From contig NC_058043.1 in the NCBI RefSeq assembly GCF_020085105.1, positions 17,226,167 to 17,290,166 on the forward strand: a stretch of 64,000 nt of DNA, read 5' to 3'. The position numbers and the translations under genes were made by a program. This stretch comes from Siniperca chuatsi (lineage: Eukaryota > Chordata > Actinopteri > Centrarchiformes > Sinipercidae). Every line of letters starts with the position of its first letter. The stretch's first letter is position 1. Shown one piece after another: positions 37,501 through 49,394 of this stretch. The notes beneath the pieces were generated by a model. It was given only the letters and a program-made list of their open reading frames with translations, ran no database searches and had not been told where the DNA came from.

Positions 37501-39452
37501 ATCTATGTATGAAAAACAGTTACTCTTCAACCACATTTCCTGATACTGATTAGTGATTCAGTGCAACGTATTGGTTTGTAAGCTCGGCTCGAAACTCAAA
37601 GCAAGACATAGGAACAAAACTTCCACACAGACATGGAACTATATCCTTCATCTACAATGAAAATACAATGGTGTCCGACTCCTCTAGGCTAAGGGCAAAG
37701 TGTTCTCTTTGAACTGGGTCAGCCAACATTTGCCTATCACTCTCTGTACATGCAGTGCTCCAAGGTCACACCATCTACAGAGTGTTGTGCATGTCTAGCA
37801 GCATTTAAGCTTTTAAACTTTTCAGCAAAAGGGCAGCAGGTCCATTTTTGATCTGGAAGCAATGTGTCTGCATGGGTCATTGCTACAGCACAGGCCTACA
37901 TGCAATGTTCCAGGATTCCTACACATCACTTAAGAAAAGCACTCGCTAGTTTCCGATTGTATGTATTTATTCACATTTATTTTGAATGATAATGAAAATG
38001 GGATGAAAATCATATATTCAGTAGCTCCTTTGAATTTTCTCTCCATTTTTCTCTTCACTTAGTGTTACTGCTCACATTTTGTCAGCTGCTTGTAGACTGA
38101 AAACTGGAGTGTCTTCTTGCAGCAGGTAACACTATTACTGCATAGAAACATGCAGGAGAAAATTAGTTTAGACTGATACTCCTCTTTTAAAATCATATAT
38201 ATATAGTAATAGTGTTTATAGTATTGTTCCGCGAAAATCTGTAAAAACCAAAAACGATTAGCTTTAGTTCCAAAAGAGGGACACACAACTCAGCAAGAGT
38301 CTAAGTGCAGATAAACATACCTTCAGATGTGGTCATCAGCAGATGATTTGTGGATCTAATAACACAGAAAAAGGCTTAAGCCAAGCGAATTTCCTGCACC
38401 GCTTCCTCTGGGTAATTGTTACAAATGGAAATCTGGTGGGATAGCTGTCAAACCTTAGTCAGCTGTTACCATGGACATTTAGAAAAATCACATGCTGTAA
38501 AGAAAAACAAAAAACAGGCAAGACAGCATGAGAGACAGTTGTTATGAAGGGAATTCTGACAGTTTCATTACATTTACATCTGACAACTTCAGACACACAG
38601 GTGACGTCTTTCTCACAAATTGAGAATTAAGAATATTTTTGTTGATTTAGATGGGCTACAATTCTCATGTAAGGCAGCCATCATATCAGTTAGCCGCTGT
38701 ATTTAAATCAGCTGCCCAGTTGTTTGCTGGGACTGTCCCCCTCAACATAAATAAATTCAAAACATGAATCAATAGTCAAAATACACAGGGAGAGGAAAGC
38801 AGAAAAACAGGACAATAGATTTCATTGATCTGTCAGATACTGAGACTGTCAGGGCTTCACATCAGATGTTATTTTAAGAATCCTCTCATTTCACTTGTTA
38901 CCAATGGTTTTTTGACGCTTCATGATACCTAAGGAATTAAATAAGTAATACTCATATTAGACAGAGCAACTGCGGCGCCTGGCTCCAAAAACTGCAGCCA
39001 CCTTGATCTCGTCAGGTATTCCTTGGCTCCGTTTGCATGAGGTCAGAGAAAGTTGGACAGAAATCTAACTGGCATACATTGTCAGTTAATTTCTGGTATA
39101 TATCTATGCTGGTAAATATAGGAAAGCATCTTGGAAGCTAAAACCAAGACATTATTATTAGGAGTTGCCACAGAACAAAACAGAGCTAAAAGTTGAGTGA
39201 ATATTAGACTTACGTTCATCAAGTGCACAGAAATACTAATGAAAATACATGCGTATTTATGTCTGCTGAATCAGGCAACTGTTCACTAACATATTAACCA
39301 TAAGCACTTTATAAAGCAATAATACATTAGAGTATGTTTTATCCATTTCCCCCATCTGGGCTAGGGTTTGATCACAACTTGAGGATGAGTATGTTTATAT
39401 AACATAGCATTAAATGTCTCTCCTATTTTCAAATGAATCAAGCCACAGACTG

Positions 39453-39487
<35 letters not shown>

Positions 39488-41329
39488 ATATACATACATA
39501 CACACACACACACACACCAGCCATTTTGCCAAGTCTGTGGCTTCATAACTTGAATGGCAAAATTAATGTGTTTTAATTTCGTACAGCACAGGCCTCCAAG
39601 GCCTTTTAGCTTAATTAATTGTGTAATTTTAATTAATGGTGCCGAAAAGCCCCTTGGGAATATCTGCAGGACATGAACCATTCGCCTGTCTTATAGAGCC
39701 ACAACTGAGATAAACGAATTCAACGTGACAAACAACAAAAAATGGTAACACAACAATGTACAGTACGTATTAATACAAACATGGCTCTGCATGAAGACAC
39801 GGATACAGTCATCCGTGCATTCCGATGACATCATCACCACCCCTTCCTTAATTATGAATTACCGGCGTAACAATACTGTTTCCTTTTGATTAGACTATTA
39901 CGCGAAACAAAAACTTTGACGTTAAAACACACTAACTGTAGAGAGCTTACTATCAGCATACAGCTTAATTTACTAAATTACTCAATAGGTTACAGGTGCA
40001 TTCGGTGTCATTACATGTAGGGTAACAGTAGTAACGCGTATGCTTAAAACATTTTAAAAAAGCAGATGGTGTAATAAAGTAATTCACGTGCACAATTACT
40101 GGGCTGTATTTATGATATTACGTTAATAAGTTACTGCAAATAGTCTGAGCCCAACGGTTTAACGTTAGCTGGAGATAAGAAGAGGATGAAATTAGCACCT
40201 CGCTAGCCATCGTTCGTAGGCCTTACCTTTAAAACACTCAGCTGTAGGACATATTAGCTGAAAACATCAATGTAGTTTATCGTTTTATTCTCAGGTGGTG
40301 CTAACCGGTGTGGTAGATAAAGTCAGAATACATCGTTGTCCCCGTTTTGATGGTTTGTCTGCTCCTCTTGTAGCTAGCAGTACAAGCTAACGTGGTGCAC
40401 CGGAGGGTGCTCATTTTGCTTTACAGCGCACACCGGTGCTCTTCTGCGGAGCGAGGTCATAGTTATTTAATGTGTAGTCACATTATGGTCTGTATACTCA
40501 ATATTTAGCATTCATAACAGCTGCCAGAGGTTACCAGCTGTCTTTATCACCCCAGACTCAAACCTAAAGTGTGCAGTTTGGTTACCCGCCCTCCGGGTTA
40601 CGTGAGCTCACCTGAAGACCTGAAAGTATCAAGCTGGTAAGACACAGTTAACGCCCGTGTGTAGTGCCCTTGGCCCCGGGGCTTTACAACCTGAGCATTT
40701 AACCGTTTAATTCTCTGAGTAGTTTGTCACGTATCTAAAACGCTATATAGTAATAAAGCACAAACTGTCACACCCAAATGTCCCATTATTGATAAAGATA
40801 TTTAGTCATACATATTGTGGCATCCTTTTATGTCATTATCTACTCCAAATATGGCATTAACCATTAAAAATTAAACTCAGAATCATGTCCAACTGACACC
40901 ACCACCATAAAACGGCTCTCACAGGTAAGCTCAAACACATGCATTTATATTGGAGGTAAAGGGCCATCTGTCACATAGGCTTCCTTAATCACACCTTGTT
41001 GTCTTGTATTTCATGGTGGCGTATTTAGTCCTACAGGTCTTACAGTATAGGTTTGCATTAAGAGACCCCTCTTTGCGTTGGTAATAACCAGTGCTTAACT
41101 GAGGACTAAGTCTAAATTGTGAGCTAGTCCAATTAATTTAGCATATCCTGGTCGACCCGCGGCGGAGTTTCCATTGCATCCGGCCTGGGTGTTGTCCCCA
41201 AAGTTAAACCTTTACAAACACTGTCAACAGCAGCACCATTAATTCGCTTTTCGTAATCACTCCCATTCAAATACACTTAACATCGCCCATCCAAGACTAT
41301 CCTGGATGGCAAAACAGGCGCTTACTCGC
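34565..41329. other. Long non-coding stretch upstream of tmcc1 coding exon 1
   Basis: About 7 kb without a supported coding exon on either strand. Minus-strand splice-donor-like sites at about 35535-35541, 38313-38319 and 40219-40226 could end 5' UTR exons of tmcc1; none is proven. A GC-richer stretch at about 40200-40450 may be a secondary promoter. The rest is AT-rich intron or intergenic sequence. Confidence 0.35.
39452..39519. repeat. Compound (TA)n/(CA)n microsatellite
   Basis: A TA tract followed by mixed acac/atac units and a CA tract, in the presumed 5' intron of tmcc1. Confidence 0.95.
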
Positions 41330-41690
41330 CGCCTGGCCACTCAGCCTGTCAGTTAGCTGGCTAGACTCTCTAGCTGAAAAACATCGCTTCAGCCGTGGTT
41401 AGCTCCGAGCGAACAGGGCACCTCGCCAGGCGAAAGCGGCAATGGGATAAACAACGTTAATCAACCTCAACCCTTGTGCGGATCGGATAAAAGCATATGG
41501 AAACACATTTCATTCATACGCCAGTTCGCAAAATGTGTTTTGCTGCTTCAACTTACATGGGCGCTGAGAGGATTGTGTTGATGACCATTCATTTCTCCCG
41601 ATGGTGGAACACTCCCACGGTGACGTCAGATAGCGTGCTCGACGTCAGAACAGCTGAGTACCACACAGCTAACCATCCCATCTGAGCCAT
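41330..41690 (-). promoter_or_regulatory. Candidate GC-rich promoter (probably tmcc1) with CRE
   Basis: CpG-containing sequence in an AT-rich neighbourhood, with several 'gctagc'/'ccgagcg' type motifs. A perfect cAMP-response palindrome TGACGTCA lies at 41621-41628 and a second ACGTC core about 14 bases further right. Position and orientation suit an upstream promoter of tmcc1, but no initiation site can be read. The adjoining gap 41691-42517 shows no feature. Confidence 0.35.
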
Positions 41691-42517
41691 GCAGGTGTTC
41701 CAGTTAAATAGGTTTATGACTATTTTACACATTTAGGACTGTGGATATGTATTGTGAAAGTGGCTTCAGGGTTGTAGCTACCTTGGAGGACTCTAAGGTC
41801 ATGTCCTCAGTATTTTTGTCTGGGAATTTGGGGAGGAGTTGTATTCTACAATTTTAAAAGAGTAGACACACACAGTATCTTACTGATTCAAGTAATTTTA
41901 GAGTCAATTAAAATATTACTTTTTAGGCCAGCAAAAAAAATAAAAAAATCCATAGGCTATTTGCCCGCCAGATTCAAGGCAATGTGGGCTTTAAAGCAGG
42001 TAGAGCTGAAACAGTCGATTGGTGGATCGACAGAAAATTAACAACTTTTTTGATAATCAATCATTCAAGTAATTTTTTTAAAGCAAATATTACAAGAAGT
42101 TACTTCTTCCAGCCTCTCGAATGTGAGTATTTGCTGGTTTTCTTAGCTTTCTATGAGCTTAGCTTAGCTTTGACTATGTCACCTTGGGCTCTAAGAAATT
42201 GGGATTTATTTTTTGACATTTTGCATAGACCAAACCGTTGATCAAGAACAAATGAAAATAAGTGTTAGTTGCAGCTTTAGAAACAGCCTTCATCCTGAGA
42301 AATACAATTCAGAAATTCAGATTCAGTCTAATACAGAATATAGTGAACTTTACCAGAATACATATATAAACAATCAAAATAACTGGGGGGGTAGGATGAG
42401 CGTGGACTCTTGACCTCACTGTTTCTAGAATCAAAGCTACGGCCCTGAACATCTTTACACATTACCTCAAACATCAAGAAAACAAATTCAGACAGTAATT
42501 GTGTAGCTAATCAGCCC

Positions 42518-42523
42518 TTTATT
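42518..42523 (-). terminator. Poly(A) signal of the ZP-N-like gene
   Basis: AATAAA on the minus strand about 180 bases after the stop codon of the gene at 42704-45942. Confidence 0.6.
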
Positions 42524-42703
42524 TTTCTTAAGAAAAATCTACATTTTGAATCCCTCTTGCTAAATGCAAGAAACATTTTAGTTATTTCTATTCAGCAGGA
42601 GAGGATCCTTGGAGAGTTTGTCACAGCTTTGCAGGCCAAATCTGTGAGGTAAATCAAAACATGAAGGAGAGTCTGATGTTCCTGGGGACCATCAGCAGAA
42701 CCT

Positions 42704-45700
42704 TTACCAGTTTCTTGCAGCCGATTTTGGCCTTTGATGAGAAGGAAAAGGATAAAATGGAGGCATGGCATGGTATATAGGCTGATGTTCATGCTGATCA
42801 GATGGAGCTGTGTTTACAGGAGGCATAGTTTGAGGATCAGGAAATACCGGCATGTGAGCCTGCTGAGGAACATAATATTCTGGCATATAAGGGTGTGGGT
42901 AATAAAATGGCCTTTGAGCAGCAGGCGTTGTGGCAGTAGTTGCACTGGTTGTTGGGGCGGTAGCAGGAGCAGCAGTCTGAGTATTTTGTCTTTGAGAAGG
43001 ATACTTAGGAGGAGGATACAACACAGGGATTTGATAGGTCTGAGGATATACATGTGGTTTGGGCTGCTGGTTTACAGGTATGGGATCCTGAAAAGCTTCA
43101 CTTTGACCTTCTGGAGGCAGTGGGAGTTTTGGGAATGGCAGGAAAGGATATTGAGGGGGCATTGGAAACTGTGGCTGCTGGGGAACATGAGGCTTCCCAT
43201 AATGCTTAGTGGTGGGGACAGGTGTGGCTACCAAAGCCTTTGTGCTAGAGGCAGGAGGAGGGGTTGTTGGATGGAAAATTCCAGGTGCCATGGGGAATTG
43301 TGGGAAAAGAGGAATTTGATACTGTGGAGACTGCAACATCTGAGAATATTGGGCCGGAGAAGCAGCATTGTTTTTATTAGCAGTAGATTGCGATGGTGTT
43401 ACAGGTCTGGGAAACAAGGGGTACTGAGGGAACTGTGGATACTGTGACATGAATGGAAATGCAGGGTGCTGAGCTGCAGGTGCTTCTTGGTTTTCTGTGT
43501 TAGAGTCTGTAGCAGCACCTGAGGGAAGCTGTGGACGTTGTGGTAACAGTGCCACTATACCTGTGGTAGGGGCAGGAGGGTGTGCTGGAGGAGTGGGCCA
43601 AGGAAACCCTGGGTATTGAGGAAACATTGGGAACTGGGGATACTGAGGAGACTGCAGGACCTGGCCACTGCCACTAGGAGGCGTAGTTGTCGCTGTGGTG
43701 GGTTTAATGTCTGGTAATGAAGGACATGTGACTAAGAGCTCAACATCCGCCAACAGAAGAGAGAGTAAATACTCTTCATCCTGCAGGGAAACAGAAAATC
43801 AAAAGCATGTTTACACTTCAGCTTCCATTTTTAACCACAAGAGGGCCCACCATACCTCCATCTCTATACACAAGCCTTTGTTGTAGGGTGCAGTGAGCTT
43901 CAGTCCTCTAGAAAGCTCTTCAACAGCAAATCCACAACTGCTACAGATCGATGAGAGGGACTTCCACGTGCCGGACACTGCAACAGTTTAATATCAGATG
44001 AGAAAATAAACTGAAGCTATCTTCTAAAGCCAATAAAATGCCAATATGTGAAGTCACCTACCCTTAACTTTGAGTTCATTTGCTGTAATACCACCAATCT
44101 TCACCACCATCCCAGATGGGAAGCAGGAAACGGAGGGTGGTGGTAACACAGCAGGGCAAGACATAGTCATTGGTGCCCCCCATAAACGCAGTGGTAGTAT
44201 ATAATCAGCACCCTGCAGTGTTAAATGATGGCGGAGTGAGAGAAAGAAACAACAAGTTTAGATCAATTGAAGACCGCAAATTTATCAAACATTGAATTTT
44301 ATTTACAGAGTTACAGAGAAAGTTAAAATGATTGATGAAAATTCTGTTTTTGGGAAATACCCATAAGTGCAGTTTGACACGGGTAATTAACCTAACCTGC
44401 TGGGTAACATGGCAGCCCTGGTAAGGTGCAGTAAAGCGCACATCTCTGCGGGACCTCTTCACCGAGAATCCACATTTCGAGGGCATTTGAGACAAAGGAG
44501 TAAGCGGTCCCTCACCTGTTTGACATTAGAAAAAAAGTTTAACAGTGTTGTGTGTTGGCCAAAATCTCAAACTTCTTATATGGAACCTACCACTATCCAC
44601 AAGAAAGTGAGGAGCTCTGACCCGTTTGACCTTCAGAGTCATCAAGTTGTCACTACATTGCACAGATGGATCCATGCGCTTCAGTTTTGCATCCATCAGA
44701 TTGTGCAACACTGGAAACAACAAGCACAAAGTCAATGTGTTGATTAATAAATCCAAAACACACCAGACCGCCTTGCCATAATTAACTGTAACACTCCACC
44801 ACATTCATTCTCTCACTCAGAACTGATACATCGCATCATGCTCTTAAAAAAGGACCTGGAGGAGTTTTTGACCAATCGTGTTGCTGTAGAGCAATATTTT
44901 GACGAGCATGTCCCCATTTTGTTTCTGCCCTGCCTGGGTCATACTGTGGCCCACAAAACGCACATTTGGCATTCAGGTTTTATCTGCCCACTCTTAATCA
45001 TCACAGTGTGAGAGGGGTAAAGAGGGGAGGGGTGTGGGTTGGGGGTAGTGGCCTATGGGTTAGGGTTCCTATAATACAGAGCAAATGTTTATTTCTAATG
45101 TACACCTTGATTATGACTTAAGATGGATTTTTTTTTCTCTCCATTGTGTTACAAACAAGAGTCAATATTTAATGTATAATATTCAGCATATAAAAACATA
45201 CATCCCAGAGAAATTCCAACAATCAACAGAAGCAAGTTATCATGAAAATATATACCTAAAAATATCATTTAACGTTAAAACATTAATCACTTTAGCCAAA
45301 ATACACTATTACACAATGATTTGTTAAGCCTTAATAGATTAAATTAAATAATGCTTAAAATCAAGAGGAGAGAATCTACACATTCTGTAATTTTCTATTA
45401 TATTGTCGAGTGTGCTGTATTTATTTAAAATGCAATTACCTTTGTTGGGCAGGAAACTACTACCACTTATTGTGCAAATTTGGAACAGTTTATAGGATTT
45501 AATGTTTCGATTATTGTTTGATTCAACTTCTCATGGGAATGGCATGTAATTAAAAATGGAAATCATAGGCACTACACTACAAGTCATGGATGCAAAGTCC
45601 GTGACACCAAACAATCAGCGCTATTGTCTTACTGGATCACTGATTATATTATAAGAGATGCGAGAGGATCTGAAACTTACCGGGAATCGATTTTTGGTCT

Positions 45701-45942
45701 CCGTGTTCGTTAAACTTGAAGGCAAGTGATCCGTGCAGAGTTGGGGCCGCAGATTCATGTTTTCCATCAGACACCACGCTTCTGAAGTGAAGACTGCCTG
45801 CTGACGAAGGCTTTTGCACAGCAGCCTCTGAATCAACAGCTTGTCCTTTACAAAGTCGGAAGGCCGTTAGAGTCGCCGTCACTACCAGATACAACATGTG
45901 ATTTTTCCAAGGCATCACAGTTCCGATGATCACGTTAAGCAT
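42704..45942 (-). CDS. Secreted protein with ZP-N-like cysteine modules and Pro/Gln/Tyr/Phe-rich tail
   Basis: Six exons: 45681-45942, 44591-44710, 44397-44515, 44062-44212, 43856-43977 and 42704-43780; 616 residues from the first ATG, with a second possible start at MPWKNH nine codons in. The N terminus has a signal peptide (LYLVVTATLTAFRLCKG). Exons 2-3 form a module with QCSDNLMTLKV...KCGFSV...VRFTAPYQGCHV; exons 4-5 form a second with SCFPSGMVVKI...CGFAVEE...LKLTAPYNKGLC; YILPLRLWG...MSCP and YLLSLLLAD...VTCP follow each module. This alternation resembles tandem ZP-N domains of egg-coat-type proteins. The last exon adds about 345 residues rich in Pro, Gln, Tyr and Phe with repeated QYPQFP-like units. 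No membrane anchor or complete ZP-C half is seen. Exact family unknown to me; an extracellular matrix or egg-envelope role is inference. Confidence 0.72.
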
Positions 45943-46086
45943 GCGTTGTTGGCAAGTGTTGTTAAGCTAACCGCTAAGACGGTCTATTAGTCAAGTCGTC
46001 ATACATATAGTGTTCAATGCTATTTAATTGATGAACCAATCACAGGCCAGTTTAGTGAGAGCACCTGTTTCTGGGAGAGACGGCTG

Positions 46087-46158
46087 ATGATGCTTCCTCC
46101 TGAAGGAGAAGTTGTCATGACGGAAACTGAAGAAAAGCTAGATGTAACTACACAAAAA
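46087..46158 (+). CDS. Possible orphan first exon (24 codons)
   Basis: Starts with two ATGs (MMLPPEGEVVMTETEEKL), runs 24 codons and ends at a good splice donor (AAA|gtaagt). It lies about 145 bases from the start of the ZP-N-like gene, head to head, so it could use the same promoter region. I find no matching second exon before the prrt3-like gene. It may be the first exon of an unrecognised gene or non-coding RNA, or chance. Confidence 0.25.
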
Positions 46159-47073
46159 GTAAGTGCATATTAAATTTGAGAAAATAAAACAGACTAAGCG
46201 ACGTAATAGAATGAGATAAGCAAATAGTTGTTTCTCAGATAGATTCCTCATAAAAAAGAGTTTGATCTCAAAGTCAACTTTCTTATTTTGACCAAGGTTT
46301 GATGTCTGTGTGAACCTATTTTAACGAGATGGACTTAATCAGAAGTGCATTGAGGCTAGCTATGATACCTTCAACTAAAAAGGCAGTTTTTAAAAAAACA
46401 ATCAGATTGCTATATCTGTAATGTTGGTATAGAGGACAAATTAAACATCTTTAGAACAATATAAATGCATTTGCGATTTGCAAACTTTGGGACACATGAA
46501 AGCATAAGAATAAAATGATTCCAAGGGCTAAATGCAACATGTCTGCACATGGCCTCCATCAAGGTTATAGATGATTCATATTAAGTCCCTTTATTTACAA
46601 ATAACACAATGAAAACATCCAACATCCATCTACATACTGATCAGTGGTCAATCCTGCATACACAAATCACACTGGCATATAGAAACAAACATTATAAAAC
46701 TCTTTCCATTGGGAATAACCTCCATGCACTTTACTTGCGGATTAAGTTGTGCTAGAACACATAAACATTCAAATATTTCAGAAGACCCAATGGAAGTCAA
46801 ATCGCAATGAACAGATTAGCAGATTGGTCAGACATTTTTCTACCAGGCTTCATCTTTTTCAAAACATACACGTCTTATAAAATGATGTAGAAGGATTTTT
46901 GTGTGATACTGACTACTCTGGGTGGTGAATATTTGTTATTTAATTACTTAAATTATCAATATTAGATTTTACTTAGATGAGGCCTTGTCTTTCGAGACCA
47001 TTACTGTCCACATAACGTGATTGTGCCATTTCATGAAGGCTGGATGATTGAGCGGAGGATATTATTAGACAGC
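46159..47073. other. Non-coding; includes 3' UTR of the prrt3-like gene
   Basis: AT-rich. A minus-strand AATAAA (tttatt near 46588) about 480 bases past the prrt3-like stop codon may end its transcript. No other feature seen. Confidence 0.4.
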
Positions 47074-49394
47074 TTAGAGGTCTGTGACATCGTCATCAGA
47101 CCAGCCATGCTGATGAATCACTTCTGAGAACGCAGCATTAAATTCTTCTCCCTGATGTGCAGCAGCTGGAGACCCAACACTACCATTATGATCAGTGGTA
47201 GCACTGGGTGACTGTATCGGCTCTTTAGCTTGGAAATGGTCCAGAGATGCAGAAATAGACTCTGTATCCATCCACCCATAGCCAACATAAGCTGGAGGGA
47301 ATGTTATTGTACCACCATCTCCGTCAGCGGTGCCTGTGGCCACAGAGTGAGTCCAAGAGGGAGGTGGAGGTGTGAACAGACCCCCTGCTACAAGCTTTCC
47401 ATGATGAAGGGCATTGTCAATGCTGTGCCTGAGGTTAATAGGAGACAGGGGCTGCATGTCAAATTCTATAAGTGACAGAATACATTCACGTTCACCAACC
47501 TTTTGCCACAGTAGTGCAGCCTGAGGGTCAGAGCTGCTATTGCTAACAGGATCAGGCTTGTACTCTGGTATAATGGTAGATGGCTGATCATCATACGGAC
47601 GCATTACGTTGTTACTGAAACCTTTTCTAGACAGGTTATACTTTGCCCAGTTATTTGGCATCAGGTCTTCCCAGGTTTTCTCTGATTTTCTTAGTGGCCC
47701 TTTCCGTATGCTGGCCAAGATGCTATCCCACAAGCTTATCTCCTCCACCCCTTTAGCCACCTCACTTCTGCCCTGCCCATGATCGCCCCTTGAATGACCC
47801 CTAGATGGTGTCCAGAAGATCCAGGATCCCAGGACAAGCAAAGAGAATCCCCAAGCTAACTCAAGAATTCTGGCCCAAAACTGACTGAGCCACCAGCCCC
47901 AGCCAAAGCGCCTCCAGTTCCCCAGTAGCCCATAAAGCCAGAGGAGACTATACGTCTGAAGGCTGCAGCAGAGAAACCCGAAGAAGGCGCACACTGCTGT
48001 TACTCGCTTTGCATGCCTCTCAATCCTCTGTGAAGGAACCCACTGAGGTACATAAGACCTGAGAAAGGGATGTAAATTAAAAAAGGACTTAGTGAGGATT
48101 TCCATGCACAATGGGAGGCCCCAGCAGAGGGTGAGGGTCTGTAGCAACAGAGGGAGAGTAGGGGACAAAGTTAGAGAGAAAAGGTCTGCTACAAGTAATG
48201 GAGTGCAATGTGATAAAGCCAGCCCTCCAATCACCCATGGGTGCTGTAGCTTTAGCGGGAAAAGTAATAATTTCAACCCTCTGAGCGTGACCAGAGCGAG
48301 GGCAACCTGTGCCCACAGAAGGAGCTGCAGAGGAACATTATGAAGTGCTGCCAGAGTAGCACGAGACAGGATCTGTCGGGTGCCATAAGGATCAAGCAGA
48401 AGGAGGACACCACGCAGAGTACCACTCAGGATCAGGAGACTATTTGCCAGGGTCAGGGCGTCACAGAGGGGGTGAGGAAGAGTGCATGCACCAGCCATTC
48501 CCACAACTGCCAGGACTGCTATCAAGATGAAAAGGCTGGCAGATCCAAAGACATGTAGTTCCCAGGCAAATGCCAGTGTGCGCTTCATGTCATCCCAGAG
48601 CAGATTGGTGCCATTAAAGTTTGGAACAACAACACAAGGACTAAGACCAAGCACACAGGGACCTCCAGGTCCTGGCAGGTTCTGGTCCTTCATGGAAGTA
48701 AATGCATTGTTTTGGATGGGGAGTTGAAGGTTGTCCAAACCTGAAAATGAGAGACCGAGAATTCAGTGGTGACTTGGTAAACATACATTTTGAGTTAATT
48801 GTGTATTTTACTATGTGGCTAATGGAGAGTATTTTCATATCACATCAGATTTTGTTGACTATCACATGTTCCCTTACCATCCAGAAAATCATCATTTACT
48901 GTGGATGTATCACTCTCTTTTAACTGTTCCTTAGTTGTTATGTGGCTGCCTTCCATGAGAGCTTCCTCTGAGATAATGTGAACAGCAGAGTGAATGTATC
49001 CTGTAATTGAAGTATTAGCTTTGTCAGCTCCTTGGTCGTGAGCCCCTGAGTGGTGTAGAGTAAGTGCTGGTGTTGTAGTTAATGTGATTCCAGACCCAGA
49101 ACGGTTTTCATTGCCGGCTCGCTCAGGCTCCTTTGGAATGACAGTCCGATTGAGTTTCTGCGACGCCATGCTGTCAACACTTTGTCCACTGCCCTCCACA
49201 GAGTCACTGCGGCTCTCTGAATCAAAGATTACTCCACTGGCCGAGCTGTATGGGGCGTTGTTGTTGTTTCTGCGTGTGCTTCGAGTCATTCGGACTGAAT
49301 CAGAGTTGTCCAGTGAATGTGTAGTTTGAATAAGGCTTCCAAGTGAGGAGAGATACACGGTTAGCACAATGAAGAGCAAAGATGAACGCCCCAT
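47074..49394 (-). CDS. prrt3: Proline-rich transmembrane protein 3-like (PRRT3/PRRT4 family)
   Basis: Two coding exons, 48878-49394 and 47074-48740, give 727 residues. The N terminus is a signal peptide (MGRSSLLFIVLTVYLSSLG), followed by about 180 polar Ser/Thr-rich residues with NRT, NRS and NTS glycosylation sites. From about residue 230 to 510 there are five to six membrane segments (SLFILIAVLAVVGMAGA; LTLANSLLILSGTLRGVLLLL is the second in outline; LQLLLWAQVALALVTL; AVCAFFGFLCCSLQTYSLLW; GFSLLVLGSWIFW). The cytoplasmic-like tail is hydrophilic and ends acidic (GWSDDDVTDL). This layout fits the PRRT3/PRRT4 pair, whose function is poorly known. PRRT3 is preferred because its human gene is on chromosome 3, as are the orthologues of the neighbours; by sequence alone PRRT4 is not excluded. 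The ectodomain is shorter and less proline-rich than the name suggests. Confidence 0.65.

Noticed and set aside
42734-43447. 237-residue open frame on the plus strand
   Set aside because: Exactly antisense to the Pro/Gln-rich last exon of the ZP-N-like gene; the Arg/Trp/Ser-rich composition is what the reverse of such a repeat gives.
47074-49394. Assignment to PRRT4 instead of PRRT3
   Set aside because: Not excluded by sequence alone, but human PRRT3 shares chromosome 3 with the orthologues of most neighbours while PRRT4 is on chromosome 7.
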